Part shown: piece by piece, positions 42,299 to 50,772 of the stretch
How the letters are laid out: each line of letters starts with the position of its first letter
Numbering within the stretch: the stretch's first letter is position 1
Source of the DNA: Cognatishimia maritima
GTDB taxonomy: Bacteria; Pseudomonadota; Alphaproteobacteria; Rhodobacterales; Rhodobacteraceae
Assembly: GCF_900129685.1 (NCBI RefSeq)
Contig: NZ_FQWM01000003.1
Coordinates: 83,896-147,895 of the forward strand
Length of the DNA stretch: 64,000 bases
Direction of reading: 5' to 3'
Notes under the pieces: model-generated
The model's input: the letters and a program-made list of their open reading frames with translations, nothing else
Databases searched by the model: none
What the model was told of the DNA's origin: nothing
Translations under genes and position numbers: made by a program

Positions 42299-43575
42299 CG
42301 ATTGCGCCCATTTTCATTTTGCTTCTGGGTATTGGGATTGGCATCCCGGTCGCCATCGCCATTGGCATGGCCGCGCTGTCGTTCTTTCTGATTTCTGGCG
42401 CGATGCCGCCGGAACTTTTTGTGCAACGCGCCGTGGCGGTCACACATTCCTTTCCATTGTTGGCTGTGCCGTTGTTTGTAATGACGGGCGTCGTGATGAA
42501 TTACGCGGGTATCACCTCTCGGATGATGGCCTTTGCGGAATCCATGACAGGCCACTGGAAGGGCGGGTTGGCGCAGGTGAATGTGCTGCTGTCGACGCTT
42601 TTGGGTGGCGTTTCTGGCTCGGCCAATGCGGACGCGGCGATGCAATCCAAAATCTTGGTCCCAGAAATGAGCCGTCGCGGCTATGATCCGGCCTTTTCAA
42701 CGGCCGTCACGGCGTCGTCTTCGATTATTTCGGTGATCATTCCACCGGGCATTGGGCTTATCCTTTATGGCTTTATGGGCGACGTTTCCATCGGACAGCT
42801 GTTTCTGGCAGGGATCGTGCCGGGTGTGGTAATCTGCGCCGGGATGATGGTGACCGTGGCCTATGAGGCGCGTCGACTGGAACTGAAACCTGCCTTTGAT
42901 GCCCCGGCGCCTTGGTCCGTGCGCGGCCGCGCCTTTGCCTCGGCCTTTCTGGCCTTGATGGTCCCGGTTGGCATTGTGCTGGGCATTCGGTTGGGTTTTT
43001 TCACCCCAACTGAAGCCGGGGCCATGGCTGTCGCCTTTGCCGCGATTGTTGGCATTTTATATGGCGACCTGAAACTGTCGCATATTCAGCCCATCCTAGA
43101 ACAGACGATGCAGGCGACCGCCGTGATCCTATTGGTGATCTGCATGGCGAGCGCCTTTGGCTTTTATATGACGTGGGAACAAATCCCGTCGGCACTCGCC
43201 AAAGCAATGCTGGCCCTGACAGAGAACCCCTATCTGCTGCTCATTCTGATCAACCTCTTGCTGGTTGTGGTTGGCATGTTCATCGAAGGCTCTGCTGCGC
43301 TGATCTTGCTGACACCGATCCTTGTGCCGGTGATCACGAAGGTTGGCATTGACCCGGTGCATTTCGGCATCGTCATGGTGTTCAACCTGACGGTCGCGGG
43401 TGTGACGCCGCCACTGGGGACTTTGATGTTCACCACCTGCTCGATCACAGGGGTGCCGATTTCGAAATTCATCCGCGCGGCGGTTCCGTTTTACATCCTT
43501 CTTTTTGGGATGCTGTTTGTCCTAACATTTATACCGCAGCTGTCGCTTTGGCTGCCAAATCTGAAATTCAACTGA
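42295..43575 (+). CDS. dctM: TRAP transporter large permease (DctM)
   Basis: A 426-residue transporter with about 12 membrane segments. Characteristic motifs are GGVSGSANADAAMQSKILVPEM near residues 105-125, IPPGIGLILYGFMG, and GVTPPLGTLMF near the end. The SGSANADA motif is the standard form, unlike the SGSTTSST form of the TRAP system at 19980, so the two belong to different DctM branches. It is followed 9 bases later by the enoyl-CoA hydratase-like gene. Confidence 0.94.
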   Translation: MTIAPIFILLLGIGIGIPVAIAIGMAALSFFLISGAMPPELFVQRAVAVTHSFPLLAVPLFVMTGVVMNYAGITSRMMAFAESMTGHWKGGLAQVNVLLSTLLGGVSGSANADAAMQSKILVPEMSRRGYDPAFSTAVTASSSIISVIIPPGIGLILYGFMGDVSIGQLFLAGIVPGVVICAGMMVTVAYEARRLELKPAFDAPAPWSVRGRAFASAFLALMVPVGIVLGIRLGFFTPTEAGAMAVAFAAIVGILYGDLKLSHIQPILEQTMQATAVILLVICMASAFGFYMTWEQIPSALAKAMLALTENPYLLLILINLLLVVVGMFIEGSAALILLTPILVPVITKVGIDPVHFGIVMVFNLTVAGVTPPLGTLMFTTCSITGVPISKFIRAAVPFYILLFGMLFVLTFIPQLSLWLPNLKFN

Positions 43576-43583
43576 GAGGTCCC

Positions 43584-44339
43584 ATGTCCGATCAACCTGA
43601 TGGCCCCGATGGCCGAGTGCGCTTTGAACTGACAGGCAATGTTGCCGAGATCATTTTGGACCGGCCCAACAAACACAATGCGCTGACGCCCGAGATGTAT
43701 CGCGAGATCGCAGCCTGCTGCACCGAGGCGAATGAAACCGAAGCCGCACATGTCGTGGTGTTCCGGGGCGCAGGTGAACGCGCGTTTTGCGCGGGGTCCG
43801 ACATTAAGGCGCTGGAAGGCTACGAAGATTTTTGGGCCTGGCGCAACCGCTTTGACTATCTCCCACCCATCCTGGGCTTGCGCAAACCGTCCATCGCGGC
43901 GGTCAAGGGATGGGCGCTTGGCGGCGGCCTCGAGATCGCACTCGCTTGTGATCTTCGGGTCGTCGCAAAGTCGGCTGTTTTTGCAGCGCCAGAGGTCGCC
44001 TTGGGCTGGAACGGGGCAGGCGGCGCGGCGCAGCATTTGACCCGGATGTGTGGCTACGGCGTGGCGATGAAATACTTGCTGACCGGAGAGCGGTTTTCAG
44101 CAGAAGACGCCGAAAAGGCGGGCATGATCGAATGGCTGGTCGAAGATGGCGAGGAACTGACCAAGGCGCATGAGATCGCCGCGTTGATTGCGGGTCATTC
44201 CACCGTGGCAACACAGGCGGTGAAATCTGCTGTGCGCAGTGCGATGGACCTGACGACGGAACAGGGTCTGCGCAATGAAAATGAACTCATGTCGCTCTGT
44301 TTTGCCAAACGCGAACTTGCTAAGCTGAAGGCCTTGTAA
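43584..44339 (+). CDS. Enoyl-CoA hydratase/isomerase family protein
   Basis: A 251-residue crotonase-fold enzyme. The oxyanion-hole segments are FRGAGERAFCAGSDIKALEG (residues 54-73) and KGWALGGGLEIALACDLRVVAK near 110-131. The usual first catalytic Glu position is in APEVALGWNGAGGAAQHLTR; the E is followed by VALGW in place of the common LGLGI. The hydratase or carnitine-racemase-like subtype cannot be settled. The chosen ATG has GAGAGG upstream; 12 more codons are open. It acts on a CoA thioester that the CoA-transferases downstream could supply. Confidence 0.9.
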   Translation: MSDQPDGPDGRVRFELTGNVAEIILDRPNKHNALTPEMYREIAACCTEANETEAAHVVVFRGAGERAFCAGSDIKALEGYEDFWAWRNRFDYLPPILGLRKPSIAAVKGWALGGGLEIALACDLRVVAKSAVFAAPEVALGWNGAGGAAQHLTRMCGYGVAMKYLLTGERFSAEDAEKAGMIEWLVEDGEELTKAHEIAALIAGHSTVATQAVKSAVRSAMDLTTEQGLRNENELMSLCFAKRELAKLKAL

Positions 44340-44354
44340 TCGGGGACATTCAAT

Positions 44355-45164
44355 ATGGCAGCGCAGGACGACAAAGATAAAGGGGCGGCTCGGAAGACAA
44401 AGTCTTCGGTGCCGGCAGTGGAAAAGGCACTGGATGTGCTGGAATTGCTGTCAGAAAGCCCCGATGGGTTGACGATGAACGAGATCGTCGACGCCCTTGG
44501 TCGTACAATGGGGGAAATCTATCGTGTGGTCGTTTACCTGACGGATCGCGATTACCTTTCCCAAGACCCGGCCACCGGGCGGTATGCGTTGACTTTGCAG
44601 TTGTTTGAGCTGTCCCATCGCCATGATCCGACAGAGCGTTTGATCCAATCCGCGCTGCCGATCCTAGAACGGATTGCGGCGCGCACCAGCCAGTCTTGTC
44701 ACCTTGGGGTTCTTAACCGGAGCAATGTCTTGGTGATCAGTTCGGTGCACAGCCCATTGCCCGCGGGGTATGCGGTGCGCACGGGTGCGCTGTTCCCGGT
44801 GGATCAGACCAGTTCTGGCCACGTGATCCTCGCCTATACATCTGATGACGCCCAGAAACGCTATCTTGCGCGCATTCCAAGCGTTGAGCGCGCGCAGGTC
44901 CGGGATAGGTTGGCGCGCATCCGGGAAGATGGATACGAGGACACGCCCAGTATGATGATCCAAGGCGTGCGCAACCTCTGTGTGCCGGTCTTTGACGCGC
45001 GCGGCATCGTGGGGGCGATCACGTCAGGCTTTATCGGGCAAATTGGACTTGGATCCAGCGCCGAAGAAACACTGGCGACACTACGACTGTCCGCCATCGA
45101 ACTTTCTCAATCCCTTGGTTTCCGACCGGACGAAAGCCCGTTCGGCGCCAGCCTTACTGAATAG
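44355..45164 (+). CDS. IclR-family transcriptional regulator
   Basis: A 269-residue regulator. The N-terminal winged helix is VEKALDVLELLSESPDGLTMNEIVDALGRTMGEIYRVVVYL, preceded by a charged 20-residue tail. The IclR effector domain follows, with typical CHLGVLNRSNVLVISSV and SSGHVILAYT segments and GVRNLCVPVFDARGIVGAITSGFI. Lying inside the TRAP/CoA-transferase operon, it probably controls that operon and the divergent one in response to the imported acid. Confidence 0.92.
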   Translation: MAAQDDKDKGAARKTKSSVPAVEKALDVLELLSESPDGLTMNEIVDALGRTMGEIYRVVVYLTDRDYLSQDPATGRYALTLQLFELSHRHDPTERLIQSALPILERIAARTSQSCHLGVLNRSNVLVISSVHSPLPAGYAVRTGALFPVDQTSSGHVILAYTSDDAQKRYLARIPSVERAQVRDRLARIREDGYEDTPSMMIQGVRNLCVPVFDARGIVGAITSGFIGQIGLGSSAEETLATLRLSAIELSQSLGFRPDESPFGASLTE

Positions 45165-45179
45165 TCAAAGGAAATATTC

Positions 45180-46349
45180 ATGTCAGACGGCCTTCAGACC
45201 CTGCCACTTTCTGGTCTACGCGTGCTGGATTTCGCTCAATTTTTGGCCGGGCCGGTTGCCGCTATGCGGCTGTCTGATCTGGGGGCCGAGGTGATCAAAA
45301 TCGAGCGTCCGCAGGGGGGCGATCTGTGCCGGTCTATGGTGGTGAATGACCAGATGCTCGAGGGCGACAGCCTTGTGTTTCACACCTTCAATCGCGGCAA
45401 GAAAAGCGTCGCGGCGGATTTGAAAGACGCGGGCGATCTTGAAGCTGTGAAGCGGCTGATCAAAACGGCGGACGTGCTGATCCACAATTTCCGTCCCGGC
45501 GTGATGGAGCGGATTGGTCTGGGCTATGAGACCGTTAAGGGTTTGAACCCTCGGTTGGTCTATGCAGGCGTTTCGGGTTATGGCACCGAAGGGCCGTGGG
45601 TCAAAAAGCCGGGGCAGGATTTGTTGGTGCAGTCCCTTTCGGGCATTGCTTGGCTGAACGGGAATGCAGCAGATGGTCCGGTGCCGACAGGGTTTGCGAT
45701 GCTGGACGTCGCGACGGCGGGCAATCTGGTGCAGGGCATCCTTGCCTGTCTATTGCGACGGGGCACAACCGGGCAGGGCGGGTTGGTTGAGGTCGACCTA
45801 ATGACCACAGCAGTTGACTTGACGTTTGAGCAATTCACCTGCTTCCTGAACGACAACAACCGCCAGCCCGTGCGGCACGAAGTTGGCAACGCAAACCCCT
45901 ACCAGCCTGCACCGTATGGAATTTACAAGACCGCCAATGGGTATATGGCCTTTGCCATGACGCCGCTGAAGGTGGTGGCCGATCTGCTGGACACACCTGC
46001 GATTGCGGAATTCGGGCAGGATAAGGCGTTTAGTCACCTCAATGAGATCAAAAAGATCGTGGCCGACGTTTTTGCCACCCAGCCGACGCAGCATTGGCTG
46101 GATATTCTGGAGCCTGCGGGCATCTGGTGCGCGCCGGTGCTCAATTGGGTGGATTTTGTCAAAACCGAGGGTTTCAAAGCTGCAAAGCTTGTGCAGACCT
46201 TGACCTCCGAAGGGGGTGCTAAGGCTTTGACCACAAAATGCCCCATCCGCATTGATGGCAGCGCGCCGATGGCGTCGGCTGTGGGGCCTAAACTGGGGCA
46301 AGATACCGAGGCGGTTTTTGCCGAGGTCGCGGCTTCGGCCGAGGCCTAG
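45180..46349 (+). CDS. Class III CoA-transferase (CaiB/BaiF family), first copy
   Basis: A 389-residue CoA-transferase. The family N-terminus LSGLRVLDFAQFLAGPVAAMRLSDLGAEVIKIERPQGGD is clear. YAGVSGYGTEGPW and the catalytic Asp region FAMLDVATAG (near residue 180) follow. It moves CoA from a donor thioester onto an acid. It lies 15 bases after iclR and 3 bases before a paralogous second copy with which it shares the same domain order, arguing for tandem duplication and perhaps a hetero-oligomer. The acid substrate is unknown. Confidence 0.93.
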   Translation: MSDGLQTLPLSGLRVLDFAQFLAGPVAAMRLSDLGAEVIKIERPQGGDLCRSMVVNDQMLEGDSLVFHTFNRGKKSVAADLKDAGDLEAVKRLIKTADVLIHNFRPGVMERIGLGYETVKGLNPRLVYAGVSGYGTEGPWVKKPGQDLLVQSLSGIAWLNGNAADGPVPTGFAMLDVATAGNLVQGILACLLRRGTTGQGGLVEVDLMTTAVDLTFEQFTCFLNDNNRQPVRHEVGNANPYQPAPYGIYKTANGYMAFAMTPLKVVADLLDTPAIAEFGQDKAFSHLNEIKKIVADVFATQPTQHWLDILEPAGIWCAPVLNWVDFVKTEGFKAAKLVQTLTSEGGAKALTTKCPIRIDGSAPMASAVGPKLGQDTEAVFAEVAASAEA

Positions 46350-46352
46350 GCC

Positions 46353-47501
46353 ATGGCGTTGCCGCTTAAAGGTGTGGTTGTTGTGGATTTCAGCCAGTTT
46401 CTGGCGGGTCCCTACGCATCGTTGCGGCTGCAGGACCTTGGTGCGCGTGTCATCAAGGTCGAGAACCCCAGCGGCGGTGATCTCTGTCGGCGGCTGTATC
46501 TGTCGGACACGATGATCGAGGGCGACTCGACGCTGTTTCATGCGATCAACCGGGGCAAGGAAAGCATAACGCTGGACCTGAAAACCGAGGCTGGCCGTGC
46601 GCAAGCCTTGCGGTTGGCTGCGCAGGCCCATGTTGTCATTCAGAACTTCCGTCCCGGCGTGATCGATAGGCTTGGGCTAAGTTTCCAGAACGTTCGGGCG
46701 ATCAATCCCAAAGTTGTTTATGGCTCCGTCTCTGGATATGGCACCGAAGGGCCTTGGAAAGATCTGCCCGGTCAGGATTTGCTGGCGCAGGCACGTTCGG
46801 GGATCATGTGGCTAAACGGCAACCGTGACTCTGGGCCGGTCCCGGTTGGTGTGCCGCTGGCTGATCTGCTGACGGGCGCGACTTTGGCGCAAGGTTTGCT
46901 TGCTGGGCTATATCGGCAGGCCATGCACAACGAGGGGACCTTGGTGGAAACCAGCCTTTTGGAATGTATGGCTGATGTGCAGTTCGAACTGCTGACCACC
47001 TATTTGAACAACGGCCAGAAACTGCCCGAACGCGAGGCAGAAGGGTCGGCGCACGGGTATCTGTCGGCACCCTACGGGGTTTATGAAACCGACAAGGGTC
47101 AATTGGCGCTGGCGATGATGCCGCTCACGCTTTTGGCTGCGGGGTTGGATATGCCAGAATTGATCCCCTTTGAAGATGAGCCGGGGGCGACGTTCACGCG
47201 ACGGGCAGAGGTGCGGGCTTTGGTTTCAAAGCGACTATTGACCCGGTGTGCCGCGGATTGGGAACGCGACCTGTCGGCCAAGGGCATCTGGTGCGCGCGT
47301 GTCCTTAAATGGCCGGAACTGCTGGAATCAAAAGCCTTCAAAGCTTTGGACATGTTGTCAAAGGTTGGGGCCATAGGGGGCGTTGAGACGACTTTGATGC
47401 GTTCGCCCTTGCGATTGGACGGGCAGCGCACGCCAATATCCGCGCTTGGCCCCGCCTTGAACGCGGATGTTGATGCGATCACGCAGGCATTTCTGAGTTA
47501 G
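46353..47501 (+). CDS. Class III CoA-transferase (CaiB/BaiF family), second copy
   Basis: A 382-residue paralogue of the preceding gene. It shares FSQFLAGPYASLRLQDLGARVIKVENPSGGDLCRR, SGYGTEGPW, PGQDLLAQARSGI and the Asp in PLADLLTGA. Both copies keep the catalytic Asp, so neither is an obvious dead partner. It ends the operon; a hairpin separates it from the convergent AraC gene. Divergence between the copies is too large for a recent duplication. Confidence 0.93.
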   Translation: MALPLKGVVVVDFSQFLAGPYASLRLQDLGARVIKVENPSGGDLCRRLYLSDTMIEGDSTLFHAINRGKESITLDLKTEAGRAQALRLAAQAHVVIQNFRPGVIDRLGLSFQNVRAINPKVVYGSVSGYGTEGPWKDLPGQDLLAQARSGIMWLNGNRDSGPVPVGVPLADLLTGATLAQGLLAGLYRQAMHNEGTLVETSLLECMADVQFELLTTYLNNGQKLPEREAEGSAHGYLSAPYGVYETDKGQLALAMMPLTLLAAGLDMPELIPFEDEPGATFTRRAEVRALVSKRLLTRCAADWERDLSAKGIWCARVLKWPELLESKAFKALDMLSKVGAIGGVETTLMRSPLRLDGQRTPISALGPALNADVDAITQAFLS

Positions 47502-47532
47502 CGACGATCCGATCACAGCGATAGGATGGTAG

Positions 47533-47557
47533 TGGATCGGACGAAGCGCCCGATCCA
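47533..47557. terminator. Hairpin between convergent operons
   Basis: TGGATCGG (47533-47540) and CCGATCCA (47550-47557) form a perfect 8-bp stem with a 9-base loop in the gap between the CoA-transferase stop and the AraC-gene stop. T-runs are weak on both sides, so it is a likely but not classical bidirectional terminator. Confidence 0.55.
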
Positions 47558-47564
47558 TCCCGTT

Positions 47565-48485
47565 TCAATTGTAATTGATCTGCCGCGCCTGCGCTTGCTT
47601 CTTAAAATCACTCGGCGTCATGCCAACGTGGCTGCGGAAACATTTGTTGAACTGGCTGAGCGAGCCAAACCCCGCGCGCATGGCGATGTTCAGGACGTTG
47701 TCATTGTCCTGCATCAGCAACGACTGCGCATAGGACAAGCGCAGCAGTTTGACGTAGTTGTTCATCGTCATGCCGGTGGATTTCTTAAAAACGCTCATGG
47801 CGTATTTCGGGTGCGCCGAAATGGACTCCGCGATTGCCGTTGCGTCGATTTCCTCGCGGAAGTGCTGGGTCACGAAGTCCAGCATCTGCGTCAGCTTGTC
47901 GAAATTACCTGCACCGCCATCTTCTATTGGCGTGCCGTTGGATTTGGTCACCTCGACGATTTCATAAGGCTCAAATGCCAGCCGTTCGAGGCGCAAAAGG
48001 ATCTCTTCGGTGGCGACATACCGCTTGTGCGGATCACCAGACCGCAGATATTCGCACCAACGCGAGACGGAATATTGGTCCTCGAGAATCGGTTTTTGTG
48101 TGACCAAAGCTGCGCCGCCCATCAATGTCTCGCTGACGAACTCAGGCAGTTTCAGGCGGAAAAAATGCACCAGCGGCAGGTGAATCGCCTCCATCTGGCC
48201 GTTTTCAGAACAATCAGACAGCCGATGCGGCAGACCTCCCCAAAACAAAGCACAGCAGCCTTCGGGAATTGTCCAATGGGCATCGTACATCTCGTAAGTG
48301 ACTGATCCCTTTGACACAAAATTGACTTCGACCTGCGCATGCCAATGCGGTGTGGCCATAATCCGAGGCGCGCCGCGCCCCAAAACGACCTCGTTCGGGA
48401 GCTTTTCGACAATGCTGCGGGACGGGTCCCAGATTTTTTTTCCACCAATCTTACGTTTGGATGAATTTATCTTTCCTAAGTCCAA
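47565..48485 (-). CDS. AraC-family transcriptional regulator
   Basis: A 306-residue regulator. The N-terminal half is a cupin-like sugar-sensing domain (MATPHWHAQVEVNFVSKGSVTYEM, then WTIPEGCCALFWGGLPHRL). The C-terminal half has the two AraC helix-turn-helix units, the second in NVLNIAMRAGFGSLSQFNKCFRSHVGMTPSDFKKQ. A TTG with AGGAGGAG five bases before it is the best start; an upstream ATG adds 20 residues without a ribosome site. It is divergent from the beta-galactoside-type transporter operon and most likely activates it. Confidence 0.88.
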   Translation of the reverse strand: MDLGKINSSKRKIGGKKIWDPSRSIVEKLPNEVVLGRGAPRIMATPHWHAQVEVNFVSKGSVTYEMYDAHWTIPEGCCALFWGGLPHRLSDCSENGQMEAIHLPLVHFFRLKLPEFVSETLMGGAALVTQKPILEDQYSVSRWCEYLRSGDPHKRYVATEEILLRLERLAFEPYEIVEVTKSNGTPIEDGGAGNFDKLTQMLDFVTQHFREEIDATAIAESISAHPKYAMSVFKKSTGMTMNNYVKLLRLSYAQSLLMQDNDNVLNIAMRAGFGSLSQFNKCFRSHVGMTPSDFKKQAQARQINYN

Positions 48486-48562
48486 GACGGCTCCTCCTTC
48501 CGCATGTACCTTTGATTTGTGAGCGTACCATAAACACAAGCGCAATAGGGAGGATTACCAGC

Positions 48563-49837
48563 ATGCATAATCGCATGATCACTGCAACCGCCGTTCTGGC
48601 ATTGACCGCCGGAATGGCTATGGCTGAAAAGTCAGAGATCACTGTTTGGGGCTGGGGGGTTGCCGCAAGCAGCCTGATGGCCACTGTCGAGGGCTTTAAT
48701 GCTCTGAACCCAGATATCACTGTGAATGTCGAACAGATGGGATATTCGCAGGTCAAAAGCCGCGTGTTGGCGGCCTGTGCTGCCGGCGGTACTGGTCTGC
48801 CGGATGTGTTCCAATTCCAGAACGTCGAAATGGAACTGATCACCGCGCAGTTCCCTGATTGCGCCGCAGACCTTGCGGAGCTTGGTTTTGGCGATGACGA
48901 CGCCGCAAAGTTCCCAGAGTTCAAAATGACCGCTCTGGACACCGGCGACAAAATCCACGGGATGCCTTGGGACACGGGTCCGGTGATGATGTTCTACCGC
49001 CGCGATTTCTATGAAAACGCGGGTGTTGATGCAGCCTCTATCGTGACCTGGGATGACTTCATCGAAGCAGGCAAAAAAGTTCAGGCAGCCAACGACGGTG
49101 TTGTTATGACGAATGACAACCTGAACGGTGGCGCGGAATGGTTCCGTATGATCGCGAACGAGCAGGGCTGCGGCTACTTCACGCTGGATGGCGAAAGCAT
49201 CTCCATCAATCAGCCCGGCTGTGTGGCGGCACTGGACGTGCTGAAAACCGTTGTCGACGAAGGCTTGCTGACCGCAGGTGACTTTGGCGAGCGTTTGCAG
49301 AACTCTGCGGCTGGCGCAGTTGCGACCCAGATGAACGGGGCATGGTTCGAAGGTTCTTTGCGCACAAACGTGCCTGAAGATCACGCTGGCAAATGGGGCA
49401 TGTATCTGATGCCTACAGTTGCAGAAGGCGGCCCACGTGCAGCAAACGTTGGCGGGTCTCTCTTGGCGATCAGCAACACCAGCGACAACAAAGAAGCGGC
49501 GTATAAGTATATCGACTACACGCTTGGCACCAATGAAGGCCAGATCACCATGCTGCGTGAATATGGTCTGGTGCCATCGCTGCTCAGCGCGCTGGACGAC
49601 CCTTATGTGGCAGAGCCACGTGACTTCTGGGGTGGTCAGACAGTCTGGCTCGATGTTTTGGCCACGCTTGACGACATTGTCCCCGCGGTGGGCACGCCGT
49701 TCTTCGGTGACGCTGACCAAGTCATGCAGGCCACTCAGATTGCATATATCAACGGCGAGTTTTCCACGGCTCAGGAAGCGCTGGATGACGCTGCGCGTCA
49801 GATCAGCTTCAACACTGGGCTGCCCATAGCCGAATAA
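48563..49837 (+). CDS. Sugar ABC transporter substrate-binding protein (family 1)
   Basis: A 424-residue periplasmic protein. The signal peptide is MHNRMITATAVLALTAGMAMA, cleaved before EKSEI. Family 1 features include ITVWGWGVAASSLMATVEGFNALNPDITV at the N-terminus, then GLPDVFQFQNVEMELI and a late MNGAWFEGSL ligand-site segment. AGGGAGGATTACC precedes the ATG; an upstream extension is ignored. It is followed by MalF- and MalG-type permeases and a GH42 beta-galactosidase. The ligand is therefore probably a beta-galactoside or galacto-oligosaccharide (inference). Confidence 0.93.
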   Translation: MHNRMITATAVLALTAGMAMAEKSEITVWGWGVAASSLMATVEGFNALNPDITVNVEQMGYSQVKSRVLAACAAGGTGLPDVFQFQNVEMELITAQFPDCAADLAELGFGDDDAAKFPEFKMTALDTGDKIHGMPWDTGPVMMFYRRDFYENAGVDAASIVTWDDFIEAGKKVQAANDGVVMTNDNLNGGAEWFRMIANEQGCGYFTLDGESISINQPGCVAALDVLKTVVDEGLLTAGDFGERLQNSAAGAVATQMNGAWFEGSLRTNVPEDHAGKWGMYLMPTVAEGGPRAANVGGSLLAISNTSDNKEAAYKYIDYTLGTNEGQITMLREYGLVPSLLSALDDPYVAEPRDFWGGQTVWLDVLATLDDIVPAVGTPFFGDADQVMQATQIAYINGEFSTAQEALDDAARQISFNTGLPIAE

Positions 49838-49849
49838 TGCAAACTGAGT

Positions 49850-49885
49850 GAGTGCGCGGGGCAACCTTCCAAGCCCCGCGCACTC
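49850..49885 (+). terminator. Intercistronic hairpin after the binding-protein gene
   Basis: GAGTGCGCGGGGC (49850-49862) and GCCCCGCGCACTC (49873-49885) make a perfect 13-bp stem with a 10-base loop, the strongest hairpin in the window. It fills the 74-base gap before the first permease. No T-run follows, so strong mRNA 3'-end protection or partial termination is likely. Confidence 0.7.
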
Positions 49886-49911
49886 AACTTAACGACTGAC
49901 TCGAGAGCACC

Positions 49912-50772
49912 ATGCGTAAACGTAACCTGACAGCCTATGGATTTCTGACGCCCTATCTGGCGATCTTTGCTGTCTTCTGGTTCTGGCCGATCCTTTATTC
50001 CTTCTACCTGTCGTTCCTGTCGACACGGCGTCTGCCCTGGAGCTGGAACCCCGGTATGACCTGGGGACGGATTTATCAGGACCCTGCCTTTTTCAACGCC
50101 CTTTGGAACACGCTGAAAATCTTGCTGATCCAAGTGCCCGTGATGATTGCCTTGGCAACGATCTTGGCGGTGCTGCTGAATTCGCGGCTCTTGAAGGCGC
50201 GCGGTTTGATGCGGTTCGCGTTTTTCGCGCCTGTGGTGATCGGCGAAGCGGCCTATGCAGCGGTTTTTCGACTGATGTTCAACGCAGAATTCGGGATCGT
50301 GAACAAAACACTTGGCCAGATGGGGATCGAAGGCCCCAATTGGTTTGGTCACCCAGATGCGGCGATGGCTGTCATTATCATCGCGGTCACATGGCGGTGG
50401 ATGGGCTATAACGCGATCATCATTCTTTCTGGGCTGCAATCGATCCCCGAGGATGTCTATGAGGCTGCGAAACTCGACAATGTCTCTCCGCGTCAGCAGT
50501 TCCTTTATATCACGCTGCCCTTGCTGCGGCCCGTAATCCTGTTCTGCATTGTTCTGTCGGTGATTGGCTCTATGCAGCTTTTTGCTGAACCTTTCCTGAT
50601 CACCAATCAGGGCGGACCGGGGGGTGCGACGGAAACCTTGGGGCTGTTCCTCTATCGGCAGGGCTTCTTGAACCTCAATTTCGGCTACGCCTCGGCGATT
50701 GCCTATACCATTGCCGCGCTGGCGGTGGCGATATCTGCCCTGAACCTTTGGGTCGGGAGGGAGCGCGAATGA
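49912..50772 (+). CDS. Sugar ABC transporter permease, MalF type
   Basis: A 286-residue inner-membrane permease with six hydrophobic segments. The EAA loop is SIPEDVYEAAKLDNVSPRQQFLYITLPLLRP near residues 180-210. The N-terminal FLTPYLAIFAVFWFWPILYSFYLSF is the first helix. It pairs with the downstream permease, overlapping by 4 bases. No ATPase gene accompanies the operon. Confidence 0.92.
   Translation: MRKRNLTAYGFLTPYLAIFAVFWFWPILYSFYLSFLSTRRLPWSWNPGMTWGRIYQDPAFFNALWNTLKILLIQVPVMIALATILAVLLNSRLLKARGLMRFAFFAPVVIGEAAYAAVFRLMFNAEFGIVNKTLGQMGIEGPNWFGHPDAAMAVIIIAVTWRWMGYNAIIILSGLQSIPEDVYEAAKLDNVSPRQQFLYITLPLLRPVILFCIVLSVIGSMQLFAEPFLITNQGGPGGATETLGLFLYRQGFLNLNFGYASAIAYTIAALAVAISALNLWVGRERE

Noticed and set aside
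48632-49864. Open frame of 410 codons on the minus strand opposite the family 1 binding-protein gene
   Set aside because: Antisense shadow of a clear signal-peptide-bearing binding protein; no recognisable domain and no ribosome site.
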